A model generated the notes under the pieces. It saw only the letters and a list, made by a program, of their open reading frames with translations. It ran no database searches and had not been told where the DNA came from. 64,000 nt of DNA from Photorhabdus caribbeanensis. GTDB taxonomy: Bacteria > Pseudomonadota > Gammaproteobacteria > Enterobacterales > Enterobacteriaceae. Positions 19,776 through 29,000 of the stretch are shown one piece after another. The first letter of the stretch is position 1. Each line of letters begins with the position of its first letter. The translations under genes and the position numbers were made by a program. The stretch lies in assembly GCF_018448885.1 (NCBI RefSeq), contig NZ_RCWB01000004.1, positions 1-64,000 of the forward strand, in the 5' to 3' direction.

Positions 19776-20522
19776 ATGACATCTCATACCTTAACATCAT
19801 TCGGTAGACAGATTAGCTCGCCTGTCATTGTTGCTTTAGATTACGATAATCAGGATGCGGCGCTGGCTTTTGTCGATAAAATTGATCCGCAAGATTGTCG
19901 TCTGAAAGTGGGTAAAGAGATGTTTACCCTTCATGGTCCGCAGTTTGTTAAGTTATTGCACCAACGTGGTTTTGAAGTATTTTTGGATTTGAAATTCCAT
20001 GATATTCCTAATACCACCGCCAGAGCGGTAGCTGCGGCTGCTGAAATGGGGGTTTGGATGGTAAACGTACATGCGAGTGGCGGCGCCAGAATGATGACAG
20101 CGGCGAAAGAAGCGCTGCTGCCTTATGGTCATAATGCGCCGTTGTTAATTGCTGTCACAGTATTAACCAGCATGGAACAATCGGATCTGCAAGGCACTGG
20201 TATTGATATAACGCCCGCGCAACAGGCCGAAAGGTTGGCAAAACTGGCTCAGGCATGCGGGCTAGATGGTGTGGTTTGTTCTGCGCATGAAGCTCAGCAA
20301 CTGAAAAAAGTTTGTGGTCAGCATTTTCAGTTAGTTACTCCCGGCATTCGCCCGATGGGCAGTGATGCGGGCGATCAGCGCCGTATCATGACGCCGGAAC
20401 AGGCGGTATTGGCTGGTGTTGATTATATGGTTATTGGGCGTCCGATTACCCGTGCCGCCGATCCTGCGGCAGCATTGCGTCAGATTAATCAATCTATTGC
20501 AGGAGTGATTAATGCAAGATAA
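19776..20522 (+). CDS. pyrF: Orotidine 5'-phosphate decarboxylase
   Basis: A 248-residue TIM-barrel enzyme that converts OMP to UMP, the last step of de novo pyrimidine synthesis. Landmarks: [16 protein letters not shown] near residue 18, the catalytic [15 protein letters not shown] (Lys and Asp) near residues 70-85, and the phosphate-binding region LVTPGIRP and [11 protein letters not shown] near the C-terminus. The ribosome-binding site is AAAAAGG. The stop overlaps the start of yciH by 11 bases, as in other enterobacteria, so the two are coupled. Confidence 0.97.
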   Translation: MTSHTLTSFGRQISSPVIVALDYDNQDAALAFVDKIDPQDCRLKVGKEMFTLHGPQFVKLLHQRGFEVFLDLKFHDIPNTTARAVAAAAEMGVWMVNVHASGGARMMTAAKEALLPYGHNAPLLIAVTVLTSMEQSDLQGTGIDITPAQQAERLAKLAQACGLDGVVCSAHEAQQLKKVCGQHFQLVTPGIRPMGSDAGDQRRIMTPEQAVLAGVDYMVIGRPITRAADPAAALRQINQSIAGVINAR

Positions 20523-20838
20523 TAATTCGCGCCTAGTCTATTCCACAGACAGAGGGCGTATCCAGGAAGAAACAGTTAAACCTCAGCGTCCAAAAGGTGA
20601 TGGTATTGTTCGTATTCAACGTCAAACCAGTGGTCGCAAAGGAAAAGGGGTTTGTGTAATTACCGGAATTGATGCTGATGATCAGGCACTGATTAAACTG
20701 GCGGCTGAATTGAAGAAAAAATGTGGCTGTGGTGGTTCAGTAAAGGATGGTGAAATAGAAATTCAAGGTGATAAAAGGGATTTATTGAAACAGTTACTTG
20801 AAGCCAAAGGTATGACAGTTAAATTAGCTGGTGGTTGA
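20512..20838 (+). CDS. yciH: SUI1/eIF1-like translation factor YciH
   Basis: A 108-residue homologue of eukaryotic eIF1 (SUI1 domain). The N-terminal third is polar and probably disordered; the SUI1 core runs from about residue 28 ([20 protein letters not shown]) through [20 protein letters not shown] to a final helix. In vitro, E. coli YciH affects initiation fidelity. Its start lies inside the end of pyrF (11-base overlap), preceded by AGGAGTG within pyrF. Confidence 0.95.
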   Translation: MQDNNSRLVYSTDRGRIQEETVKPQRPKGDGIVRIQRQTSGRKGKGVCVITGIDADDQALIKLAAELKKKCGCGGSVKDGEIEIQGDKRDLLKQLLEAKGMTVKLAGG

Positions 20839-20840
20839 CA

Positions 20841-20862
20841 GAAGGGCGGATATTCGCCCTTC
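20841..20862 (+). terminator. Terminator after yciH
   Basis: GAAGGGCG (20841-20848) and CGCCCTTC (20855-20862) form a perfect 8-bp stem with a 6-base loop two bases after the yciH stop, followed by ATTTATT. It closes the pgpB-lapAB-pyrF-yciH series. Confidence 0.85.
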
Positions 20863-21229
20863 ATTTATTCTATTCCTCAGTTTCATTATTAGTAGTGCTT
20901 AATGTATTTTTTTATTTTTCAATAATATTCCCAAGTATTTAAATTAAAAAATAATTCACAATAAAAATATAATATGGATTATTGTAAATAATATTTTAAT
21001 ATTATTTTTTCTTTTAAAAATAAATTTCTATTTTTTGATTGATATAATAAGCAAGAAACAGTAGTGGGAAATTTAATATTATTTCTTCGTTTCTTTGATA
21101 ATATTCTTATTTAAAAGGGCTATCATGTGGAAATGAGCAGTTTTGATGAAAAAGGTGATAAGTATTATAATTTGTTTTAAATCATACAGATAACAATTTA
21201 AATCCATTTTTTTAGTAAAGAGGTTGACT
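20863..21229. other. AT-rich intergenic region before the TetR gene
   Basis: About 370 bases of very AT-rich sequence with long A and T runs and no credible gene. It marks the switch from conserved core genes to the accessory region. The promoter of the TetR gene is expected here. Confidence 0.4.
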
Positions 21230-21835
21230 ATGGAGAATGATCGTTCTACCATGAAAAACATGGAAGGTGAGCAGGAGCCCAACATCAGGGAAAACATGTT
21301 GGATGTTGTAGAGGAATTGATTTACACCAGGGGGATTGCGGCGACAGGTATCGATCTGATAACGCGCACGACAGGTTCTTCACGTAAAACAATTTATCGT
21401 TATTTTGGTACGAAAGAGGGGTTGATTGAAGCAGTTCTTCGTCGGCGAGATGAACGCTGGATGCGGTGGTTTACTTCATCAATAGCTGAATATAAAACGC
21501 CTAAAGATAAATTGCTGAATATTTTTCTGGTATTACAAGGATGGTTCTCAAATGATGATTTCAGAGGATGTGCATTCATCAATACATCCGGTGAACGGCC
21601 TAATCCAGATGATCCGGTAAGAATAATTGCTAAAGAACATAAAGAGAAAGTTTTTACTTACGTACTTTCTATTTGTGAAGAAATATCGCCAGATTCATCA
21701 GTGGATTTAGCGAGGAAGCTCCTACTCTTAATAGAAGGCGCTATTACAACTGCGCATGTGATGAATGATACACACTATGCTTTAGAGGCGATGAATATTG
21801 CCAGGGCATTGCTGAATAAATACGATGTGAGTTAA
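21230..21835 (+). CDS. TetR/AcrR-family transcriptional regulator
   Basis: A 201-residue regulator with the N-terminal TetR helix-turn-helix: ENMLDVVEELIYTRGIAATG and then RTTGSSRKTIYRYFGTKEGL at about residues 40-60, followed by a helical ligand-binding domain. The ligand is unknown. A TTG two codons earlier (21224) is in frame, but ATG 21230 is preceded by AAAGAGG and is preferred. The next gene (NTF2-like) starts 28 bases after its stop, so the pair is likely an operon and the regulator probably controls it and itself. Confidence 0.9.
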   Translation: MENDRSTMKNMEGEQEPNIRENMLDVVEELIYTRGIAATGIDLITRTTGSSRKTIYRYFGTKEGLIEAVLRRRDERWMRWFTSSIAEYKTPKDKLLNIFLVLQGWFSNDDFRGCAFINTSGERPNPDDPVRIIAKEHKEKVFTYVLSICEEISPDSSVDLARKLLLLIEGAITTAHVMNDTHYALEAMNIARALLNKYDVS

Positions 21836-21863
21836 TGAAGTTTAATTATAATTAGGAGACACT

Positions 21864-22343
21864 ATGTCTGATACAAAAGAAATTCGTCAGCCGGTACCGC
21901 CATTTACTCGGGAAACCGCTATTCAAAAAGTCCGTTTAGCGGAAGATGGATGGAATAGCCGTGATCCTGAAAAGGTTTCATTGGCCTATTCATTGGATAC
22001 CCATTGGCGTAATCGTGCTGAATTTGTGCATAGTCGTAAAGAAGCTCAGGACTTATTAGCCAGAAAATGGGCGAAAGAGCATGAATATCGATTAATTAAA
22101 GAACTTTGGGCGTTTACTGATAATAGAATAGCGGTTCGTTATGCTTATGAATGGCATGACGATTCCGGTAACTGGTTTCGCTCATATGGTAATGAGAATT
22201 GGGAATTTAACGAAGATGGCTTGATGTACAACCGTTATGCCTGCATTAATGATCTGCCGATAAAAGAATCTGAACGTAAATTTCATTGGCCTTTAGGTCG
22301 CCGTCCTGATGATCATCCTGGATTATCTGAGTTAGGGTTGTAA
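21864..22343 (+). CDS. NTF2-like protein of the DUF1348 family
   Basis: A 159-residue small soluble protein of the DUF1348 group in the SnoaL/NTF2-like superfamily. Typical features: [20 protein letters not shown] near residues 30-50, [22 protein letters not shown], the aromatic-rich sheet [20 protein letters not shown], and the end [17 protein letters not shown], which is characteristic of this family. The fold usually forms a cone-shaped ligand pocket, but no function is established. It has a strong AGGAGAC ribosome-binding site and follows the TetR gene. Such proteins often accompany TetR regulators in stress or detoxification loci. Confidence 0.88.
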   Translation: MSDTKEIRQPVPPFTRETAIQKVRLAEDGWNSRDPEKVSLAYSLDTHWRNRAEFVHSRKEAQDLLARKWAKEHEYRLIKELWAFTDNRIAVRYAYEWHDDSGNWFRSYGNENWEFNEDGLMYNRYACINDLPIKESERKFHWPLGRRPDDHPGLSELGL

Positions 22344-22385
22344 TCCTTTTAGAAGATGGCCGAAACGCGGCTGATGTGCATGCTT

Positions 22386-22417
22386 GGCCTTCTGATAACG
22401 GAAGAATTCAGAAGGCC
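22386..22417. terminator. Inverted repeat between convergent genes
   Basis: GGCCTTCTGA (22386-22395) and TCAGAAGGCC (22408-22417) form a perfect 10-bp stem with a 12-base loop between the DUF1348 gene and the convergent hipA-like gene. The stem ends within 15 bases of the hipA stop. No strong T-run follows, so terminator function is inferred from position. Confidence 0.55.
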
Positions 22418-22429
22418 CGTATGTTGAAT

Positions 22430-23710
22430 TTATCGTTTGAGACAAGACAGATTACGGTTAATGCAGTCCGTGACCTGATGGAGTTCGTCAGTGGGAATAT
22501 CATCAGTTACATTCCGTGCCGTATGGGCGAAGTCAGCGGCGACATCTGCCACTTCATCAATAATGTTGTTCATTTTGGCCGATGCGATGCCCGCATTTTT
22601 GGCAATCTTAAGCAACATGGTGCGGGTGATATTCGTGCCATGACCACCCACTGCGGTTTGATGTTGTCCGCCGGGGCCGGCCGCAAAGGTCAAATCATAG
22701 GCGGGAGATACCACCCACTCATTGCTTTTATTCAGAATGAAGGAGAAATTCTTCACATGGTCATCGCGGTTATGCATCAACACATTGAACACCATACGAC
22801 GAGCTTGGATTTCTCGCTCAGCAACAGAGCGCGTGATGAAGCCAGTTGCCCGTAAGATATCTATGTAATCCATACAGGGTAATCGGAAGTCGACGTGTAG
22901 GGCACCAGCCATACTCAGTACCGGCACTCGCATTCCATTCTCACGATCGAAACGCTGGACACCGAATGCAGCGAGTCCGCCTTCAAGGCGGAAGTAGCGA
23001 CTTGTGGGGAAATCAATGCCTGCCATTCTGGCCGTACAGGCGTACACTTCCTCAAGGGCACAAACCCAAGGCTTTTCCTCTGCTGCGGGGAATTTGACCA
23101 GCCAGGGCTCACTCCCTGGGAATGCAGTTGTTTTCATCTGGCCGGTGGATGGATTATATTCTACCTGTGCCTTTGGTCTGGCGCCGTGGGGCGAGCCGCC
23201 AAGTAGAAAAAGTTCGCGCAGTGCCTCTGAGTCCTGACCAGTTACTTCCTGACGAATCTGTTGAGCCAGCCCGGTCAAGTTCAGAATACTATATTTGTCT
23301 TCCTGATCGTCCGGTAAAGGCAGAGCAGGTTGGTAGGTGAGAGCCCCCATTGTGTTATTGCCCAATAATGCCAGGCGTTCCAGGACGGAAATCCGACCGG
23401 GATCGACATGATTACGGCGAAGGAACCGGTCCATAAGCAGCCGTCCCCAGCCATCCGGCAGGGAATCTGCGATGAAGCCAGGGAGCCAGTCCTGAAAGTG
23501 CTCGAAATTTGCATAAGTCTGTGTGGAAAGTGGCAGTTGTAGGGGGGAGAATTCAATGCCGCTATCAAGAGCTTCATGGGTGTACTCAAATAAATAGCGG
23601 CCACGCACAGTACTTTCGGCCAGATGGCCCAACACCCATTGTTCCCCACGACCACTGTAGATCACTTGTAGCCGACCCAGTGATTGGTACTGAAAGTTTT
23701 GTGTCGTCAT
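22430..23710 (-). CDS. hipA: HipA-family serine/threonine kinase (toxin)
   Basis: A 426-residue protein of the HipA kinase family; HipA-type toxins phosphorylate aminoacyl-tRNA synthetases and slow growth. The N-terminal HipA_N domain carries FQDWLPGFIADSLPDGWGRL near residues 70-90. The kinase core has GGSPHGARPKAQVEY near 170-185 (phosphate-binding loop region), EPWLVKFPAAEEKPWVCALE near 200, and the catalytic loop MHNRDDHVKNFSFILN near 310-325 (HxxDxxxKN variant), followed by SPAYDLTF (metal-binding Asp). The start overlaps the stop of the upstream HTH gene by four bases (ATGA), the usual hipB-hipA layout. Codon use is more GC-rich than the flanking accessory genes. It may be a HipA homologue with a different target. 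Confidence 0.9.
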   Translation of the reverse strand: MTTQNFQYQSLGRLQVIYSGRGEQWVLGHLAESTVRGRYLFEYTHEALDSGIEFSPLQLPLSTQTYANFEHFQDWLPGFIADSLPDGWGRLLMDRFLRRNHVDPGRISVLERLALLGNNTMGALTYQPALPLPDDQEDKYSILNLTGLAQQIRQEVTGQDSEALRELFLLGGSPHGARPKAQVEYNPSTGQMKTTAFPGSEPWLVKFPAAEEKPWVCALEEVYACTARMAGIDFPTSRYFRLEGGLAAFGVQRFDRENGMRVPVLSMAGALHVDFRLPCMDYIDILRATGFITRSVAEREIQARRMVFNVLMHNRDDHVKNFSFILNKSNEWVVSPAYDLTFAAGPGGQHQTAVGGHGTNITRTMLLKIAKNAGIASAKMNNIIDEVADVAADFAHTARNVTDDIPTDELHQVTDCINRNLSCLKR

Positions 23711-24069
23711 TTTTTTGCGTCTCCTGATTGATGAGCGCGGCCATTGCCGGAGGATTTCCGAGCCGAACGTTGGGTTCGCCGGGCGCGTTGGCGAGCCGGT
23801 GCCTTCATGGCTTCAAGCTGTGCAATGCTGATCTGTTGTGGCGCAAACAGAGACTTTATTTCGTTCTCCAGTCGTAGAGCAAAGACGACCTTCATGAAAT
23901 TCTCAAGCGTGCCCTGTCCGCTGCCTTCAAGTTTTTTGAGCGCAGAGACGGAAATACCGCTCCTGAGAGCTAGTTCTGTCTGGAGCATGTTACGCTGTAA
24001 CCGATGCCAACGGAGGCGGTGCCCAAGTTCTTCTAGCAACTCCGATTCGGTATAAAGCATTAGAGACAC
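23707..24069 (-). CDS. hipB: HipB-like helix-turn-helix antitoxin
   Basis: A 120-residue Cro/C1-type DNA-binding protein. The helix-turn-helix is at residues about 14-65 (LGHRLRWHRLQRNMLQTELA, then RSGISVSALKKLEGSGQG). The C-terminal tail is very basic (ARQRARRTQRSARKS), unlike the short hydrophobic tail of E. coli HipB. It is the upstream gene of the pair and likely represses the operon with HipA. The ~165 bases upstream contain several short related elements: AGCATTTAAGAGTGCT (about 24153-24168) is a partial palindrome, and TTTAAGA/TTAAGAG boxes recur, which could be operators; this is inference. Confidence 0.85.
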   Translation of the reverse strand: MSLMLYTESELLEELGHRLRWHRLQRNMLQTELALRSGISVSALKKLEGSGQGTLENFMKVVFALRLENEIKSLFAPQQISIAQLEAMKAPARQRARRTQRSARKSSGNGRAHQSGDAKK

Positions 24070-24234
24070 ATATACACCTATTAAGTTTAAATTTTATTGT
24101 TAAGAGTCTTTATTATACCTCTTATTTTACTAAAATATGATATGAAAGGATAAGCATTTAAGAGTGCTATTTGAAGCTTATAAAGGTATTTAAGATTCTT
24201 TAAAGCTTTATATGAGTCCTTTATAAGAGAAATG

Positions 24235-24456
24235 TCAGCGATATGCTAGTAGCCTGCTGGTAGGTTCATCAGCTAAATTTTCAGCTGATCGGAACTGGGC
24301 AAAAAAATTTGCTGAGTGACGAGCCAAATGGGGGCCTCGGCTACTGGTTGGTACGTTAAACGCACCGGTCGTTTTTTTAATCGCCCCTCTTAAAGAGGTT
24401 AGCCTCAGCCTCTGAGATTGAGGACTCCTTAATCTCAATAAATCCTTAGACTTCAT
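24235..24456 (-). CDS. Small basic protein upstream of fic (unknown)
   Basis: A 73-residue protein that is not recognised with certainty. It is basic and polar (MKSKDLLRLRSPQSQRLRLT at the start, SSRGPHLARHSANFFAQFRS later). A GTG two codons upstream is possible, but ATG 24456 is preceded by GGAGG at ideal spacing, which strongly supports translation. It is divergent from the Fic gene (112 bases) and shares strand with hipBA. Its composition recalls small phage- or satellite-borne proteins, so the region may derive from an integrated element, but no integrase or attachment site is visible nearby. Confidence 0.5.
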   Translation of the reverse strand: MKSKDLLRLRSPQSQRLRLTSLRGAIKKTTGAFNVPTSSRGPHLARHSANFFAQFRSAENLADEPTSRLLAYR

Positions 24457-24567
24457 TTTCACTGCCTCCGTTTCAAACAGTTCATGAATCTGGTTTATTC
24501 GTGTTGACCTCCTTAAGAATTTATTGCCATACTTACCTATACATCAAATTTTAAAATGTGAGGTAAC

Positions 24568-25917
24568 ATGGCAAAACATCCGGTAGAACAATCACCTAAA
24601 CTTGATTTCTCAAATTTAGACTTTGTTAAATTTGGGGAATACCTCAGTGAATATAGTATTGTTGATAAACAAGGAAGATACCTTCATTGGAGTCAGCTTA
24701 AGTGGCGAGTTCCTAGTAAAGAAGCTGAGTACATCTGGTATGCAGTAAAGTTCTGTAGAGATCAGGCAAAGAAAAGTACGGGCTTATTTGATAAAAGCGG
24801 GAATGAGTTTAGTTTTTGTATACATGATTCGCTAGAACCAAAGTTGCACAAAATTGTACAACTTGGTGCAGGTAAAGTAGCCGCAATTGCAGGATCTCAA
24901 GCATCAGATAATATTCAACAGAATTACTTAGTATCATCTTTACTGATGGAAGAAGCCATCACCAGCGCTCAATTGGAAGGTGCGGCAACTACCCGAGCTG
25001 ACGCAAAAAAAATGCTAGAGGAAGAATTAGCGCCCAGCACTCCTGATGAGAGAATGATTCTGAATAATTATATGCTATTGAAGCTAGCGGATAAAAGAAA
25101 ACAAGAACCCCTTACAAGGGATTTGATGCTTGAATTTCACAGAATAGCGACTAATGGTGTATCTGAAAACGAAAATATACCGGGGGAATTTAGGTGCAGT
25201 AATGATATCTACATTGGAAATGATGACAATCCATTATTTTACCCGCCAAACTATGAGGAGTTAGAAAATAGGTTAGAAGAATTATGTACTTTTGCTAACG
25301 AAAATCATAATGGAGAGGATGGCCGGAAATTTATACCACCAGTAATAAAAGCGATTATTCTTCATTTCATGATGGGGTATGAACATGCATTTAGGGACGG
25401 GAATGGCAGAACTGCAAGGGCGATATTTTACTGGTATATGCTAAAGAACGGATATGATATTTTTAAATATATTTCAATAAGCAAGGTTATCAAGGAGCAC
25501 GCTAAAGACTATGGTATGTCATATCTTTATGTTCAAAAGGATTATGGAGATTTAACTTATTTTATCAATTTTAATGTTAATATTATTCTAAACGCATTTG
25601 ATGAATTGCAAGAGTATTTAAAAGTAAAAACAAAAGAATTCTATGAAATTGTCGATGTGTTGGAAAACTCAAAGTATAAAAGTAAGCTAAATTTCATTCA
25701 GAAAGATTTAATCAAAAAAGGTGTAAAAGAGCCCGGAAGATTGTTTAAAGTAAAATCGGTTCAAAATATATATGACGTTAGTGAAAATACAGCCAGAAAA
25801 TTACTTAGAGAGCTTGAGGCAATGAATATATTTCTTCCTATAAAAATAAGACGAACAACTCATTATATTGCTCCCGCAGATCTACGTAGTAGGCTAAATA
25901 AGATATCAAAATTGTAG
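24568..25917 (+). CDS. Fic-family protein (probable AMP-transferase)
   Basis: A 449-residue Fic-domain enzyme; Fic proteins transfer AMP (or another phosphate group) from a nucleotide to a hydroxyl of a target protein. The catalytic motif HAFRDGNGRT lies near residues 273-282 and matches HxFx(D/E)GNGR with an Ala at position 2. A self-inhibitory helix precedes the Fic core: TSAQLEGAATT near residues 131-141 fits the (S/T)xxxE(G/N) motif, so it is a class II Fic with an N-terminal inhibitory helix. The C-terminal ~110 residues look like a winged helix (VKSVQNIYDVSENTARKLLR). GAGGT precedes the ATG. No separate antitoxin gene is needed for this class. The target is unknown. Confidence 0.93.
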   Translation: MAKHPVEQSPKLDFSNLDFVKFGEYLSEYSIVDKQGRYLHWSQLKWRVPSKEAEYIWYAVKFCRDQAKKSTGLFDKSGNEFSFCIHDSLEPKLHKIVQLGAGKVAAIAGSQASDNIQQNYLVSSLLMEEAITSAQLEGAATTRADAKKMLEEELAPSTPDERMILNNYMLLKLADKRKQEPLTRDLMLEFHRIATNGVSENENIPGEFRCSNDIYIGNDDNPLFYPPNYEELENRLEELCTFANENHNGEDGRKFIPPVIKAIILHFMMGYEHAFRDGNGRTARAIFYWYMLKNGYDIFKYISISKVIKEHAKDYGMSYLYVQKDYGDLTYFINFNVNIILNAFDELQEYLKVKTKEFYEIVDVLENSKYKSKLNFIQKDLIKKGVKEPGRLFKVKSVQNIYDVSENTARKLLRELEAMNIFLPIKIRRTTHYIAPADLRSRLNKISKL

Positions 25918-25987
25918 GATGCTTTTTCTTACTCCTCACGGCGCGAGGCTGGATTCCTATACCAAGTGCAAAGATTTGTCAGTATCC

Positions 25988-26014
25988 TGAGGCGAGAAAA
26001 CATTTCTCGCCTCA
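25988..26014. terminator. Strong bidirectional terminator
   Basis: TGAGGCGAGAAA (25988-25999) and TTTCTCGCCTCA (26003-26014) form a perfect 12-bp stem with a 3-base loop between the convergent fic and giant toxin genes. Confidence 0.85.
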
Positions 26015-26046
26015 ATTTAGTATTTCAAGTAATACAAAAAGACCTT

Positions 26047-29000
26047 TTAATTATCCATAAGCAGGAAAGGAGCGATGCCAACGATTTTTTCTGTTATGAA
26101 ATTATGATGCAGATTTACTGCAATAACCGAATAAATTATTGCTCCGTCGGGCGTAAGTGTCGCTGATCGTTTTGAACGTGAAAGAATTACTGTTGGTTGT
26201 AGTTTGGGTTCATAACCACCGCCAAGGCCGGTATCATGTACTGATTTCATGTTTATTCTATTCAATTCCTCACGACAGGCAACAAAGGTTATTTCATCAT
26301 ATTTTGCCATCCTTTCATCGGTTCTCAGCAGGGTAAAAATATCGGACAATTTTTTACGATTTCCAGCTTCCGGGCTGACTAATAGGGCGTCGTATTTATT
26401 AATATTCGTATTGTCTGCTCTATTTTTCCATACTGCGGCCTTCACTTCCTCATCAGGCATTCTTTCGTAATATTTAATACCGTAATTTCTTACCTTACCA
26501 TGATTGGTTGCATTGGCTTCTACTCCGGTGGCTAACAGATAATTTTCAATATCATCGGCAGCCATATTCTGAATATCGTTCACAGTAAATGTTTTATCAC
26601 CTATTTTTACACTGGCCGAACCGGCTTTATTGCCTGATTCTATCGTTGCGTAAGATTGTATCGTCAAGCCACTATTACCCAATGTGACATCAAAAGGGGA
26701 ATTTAATGGATTTTCTGGTGCTTCTAATAATGTCTGACCGTGGGGACCAAGAAACTGAATTGTTTTCCCCGCGGGAATTTGTGTTGCTGCACTATCAGAG
26801 AAAAAATATCCATGTGAACTCAGCATTAATCTATTCGCCGGTTCATTAGGTACTGTCCATAATTCGAATGCACCACCAAGCTCAATTTTTTGCGGTTCAA
26901 ATTGAGGATATTCTTTTTGTAAAAGTCCAATTCTGTATTGTGCTTTTGTTTTTCTAATATCACTTAATCCAATATCTATATCCATCCCTGGTTTTTTATT
27001 GGCTTCCCTCCATTCTCTCACTCTATTACGGTAATCAGTAGCTGATTCACCGGGCATTTTTTCAGGTTTTTCACTACCCACACCCATAACATTGCGATGT
27101 GATTTATTTATATTTATTTTGATATTTTCCAATGGAATTTGGTTATCACCTTTACCATAATAAGGTTGAATAACATACTCGTTTTCGCCTTTGAACATGG
27201 CATATTCTGCTCTGAATCTATTTTCTGTCAATAAGGCTGAATTATTTTCCAATAAATAGTCGGAACTACTGAAATCGAATAATGTATTTTTATCGTTGGC
27301 GTAATATTTTGTTCCCACAATACGTGATTCTTCCAGCAAAGAAAAACCTCCACTGACTTTTTGATCAATCATTTTATTATCGATAGAAGTAAACCATGTT
27401 GGGTAACGATTATAATAGATATGTAGCATCTCATGATATAAAGCGATAGCAGGCTCACGGGAACGCCAAGGCTCCTCAGTGAGTTTCTCTTCTGTGCCAA
27501 TCAGGTGATTCTCTGGATCAAAGGCAATACTGCTGCCGGCGCTATTATGGGCATAAAATTGACCATCTTTTTCGCGAACAATAGCATTCATTGTTGGCGG
27601 TTGGATATTTAAACCCTGTTTTTCAAGTTCCTGAATAACGATATTGCCGGAAGGGATCTCACTTATTTCGTCGAGTACATGAGTGACTTGATTAATAAAC
27701 AGATCATTACCTGTTATTGTGATGCCGACAGGAGGGATATCGACATGGTTACTCTCTACGGATGTGTATTGTATAGTTTTTTGGATATTACCCGAAGAAT
27801 ACTTTGGCATCAGTGTGTTAGGTATTTCCTCAATGGCAAAGGCAATTTTATTGATTGCTGATGCATTAGGTAATTGATTGTCAATGGGATAGATTTCCCT
27901 CAGTAAATAAGGCAGTTCGGTTTTGAAGGCATTAATTTTTTCAGCCGAAATACGTATATCGTTTTGTAATGGTAAGGTGACTTCACGTATCCAGGTTTGT
28001 TGGATATTCACTACCTCTGTGTTAAGTAGGGCTTCTTTATTGCCAAGTTTTAGGGACTTTTCGAAGAAATGGGTCAATGTGTCAGTAATATCTGATAGTT
28101 TATCGATATCGTATTTCTCATAATTTTTGAATGCAGTGTTGATATGAATAAATGCATCCAATATTTTATCGTTATTAATATTACTACGTGCTGCTTCAAG
28201 TTCCTGATCTATTTTTTTACTTTGCTCCAAGATAAGAAATTTATTAGATACATCGGTATGAGTAACCCAATGTCCATTTTTATCTAATTTCACCGCGGGC
28301 CAATAGCTAAATTGTTCGTGGTAAGCTGGATTGGCTACGCGCCAGGTGTGGTTTGCTTCATCCCATTTGACTTGATAATTAATACCATATTCCTTTATAT
28401 AGTAATTTTGTTTAATTGCTGTTTCCATACTGGCAGGGCGTATTGAATAAATCCCTTTATATATTCCTTCATTTGTATGAGGCATCATCCCATCGAGTGA
28501 AATATTGTTGACTTGCCATTCACTTTTAAGTTTACCGAGTCCTATGGAGCTTTTACCAAAAATATCAGCGAAACTTTTCTCAAGTTTAATACTATTTTTT
28601 ATCGCCCCTACTGCGCTGACAACGCCCCGGTAAGTTAAGGTGAGTGTCGATCTGATCGGTAAAGGTTCGATTAAATCAATTAATCCGCCGAGCAGAATGC
28701 GAGAAGATTGGCGTAGGGTTGTGATGCCATGCTCAGGTAATGTCCTGATAACTGCTGTAATTAACGCTCGTCCGGCCAGACCGGCTTGTTTGAGGCGCAA
28801 TGTGGTTTGCGTGACTTTTGCGGCCATTGATTCAGTCAATGACATGCCTAGAGTAGCAATAACTAATAGCACATTTGCTGTATCAAAGATAATTGAGCCA
28901 ATATCCTCTCCTGTTAATTCATATTCACTATCGGTTGTTGATTTATAGATAACATTATAGAAAGGAATAAGAATGGTTGCGGCGATGTGCCAACCAGAGG

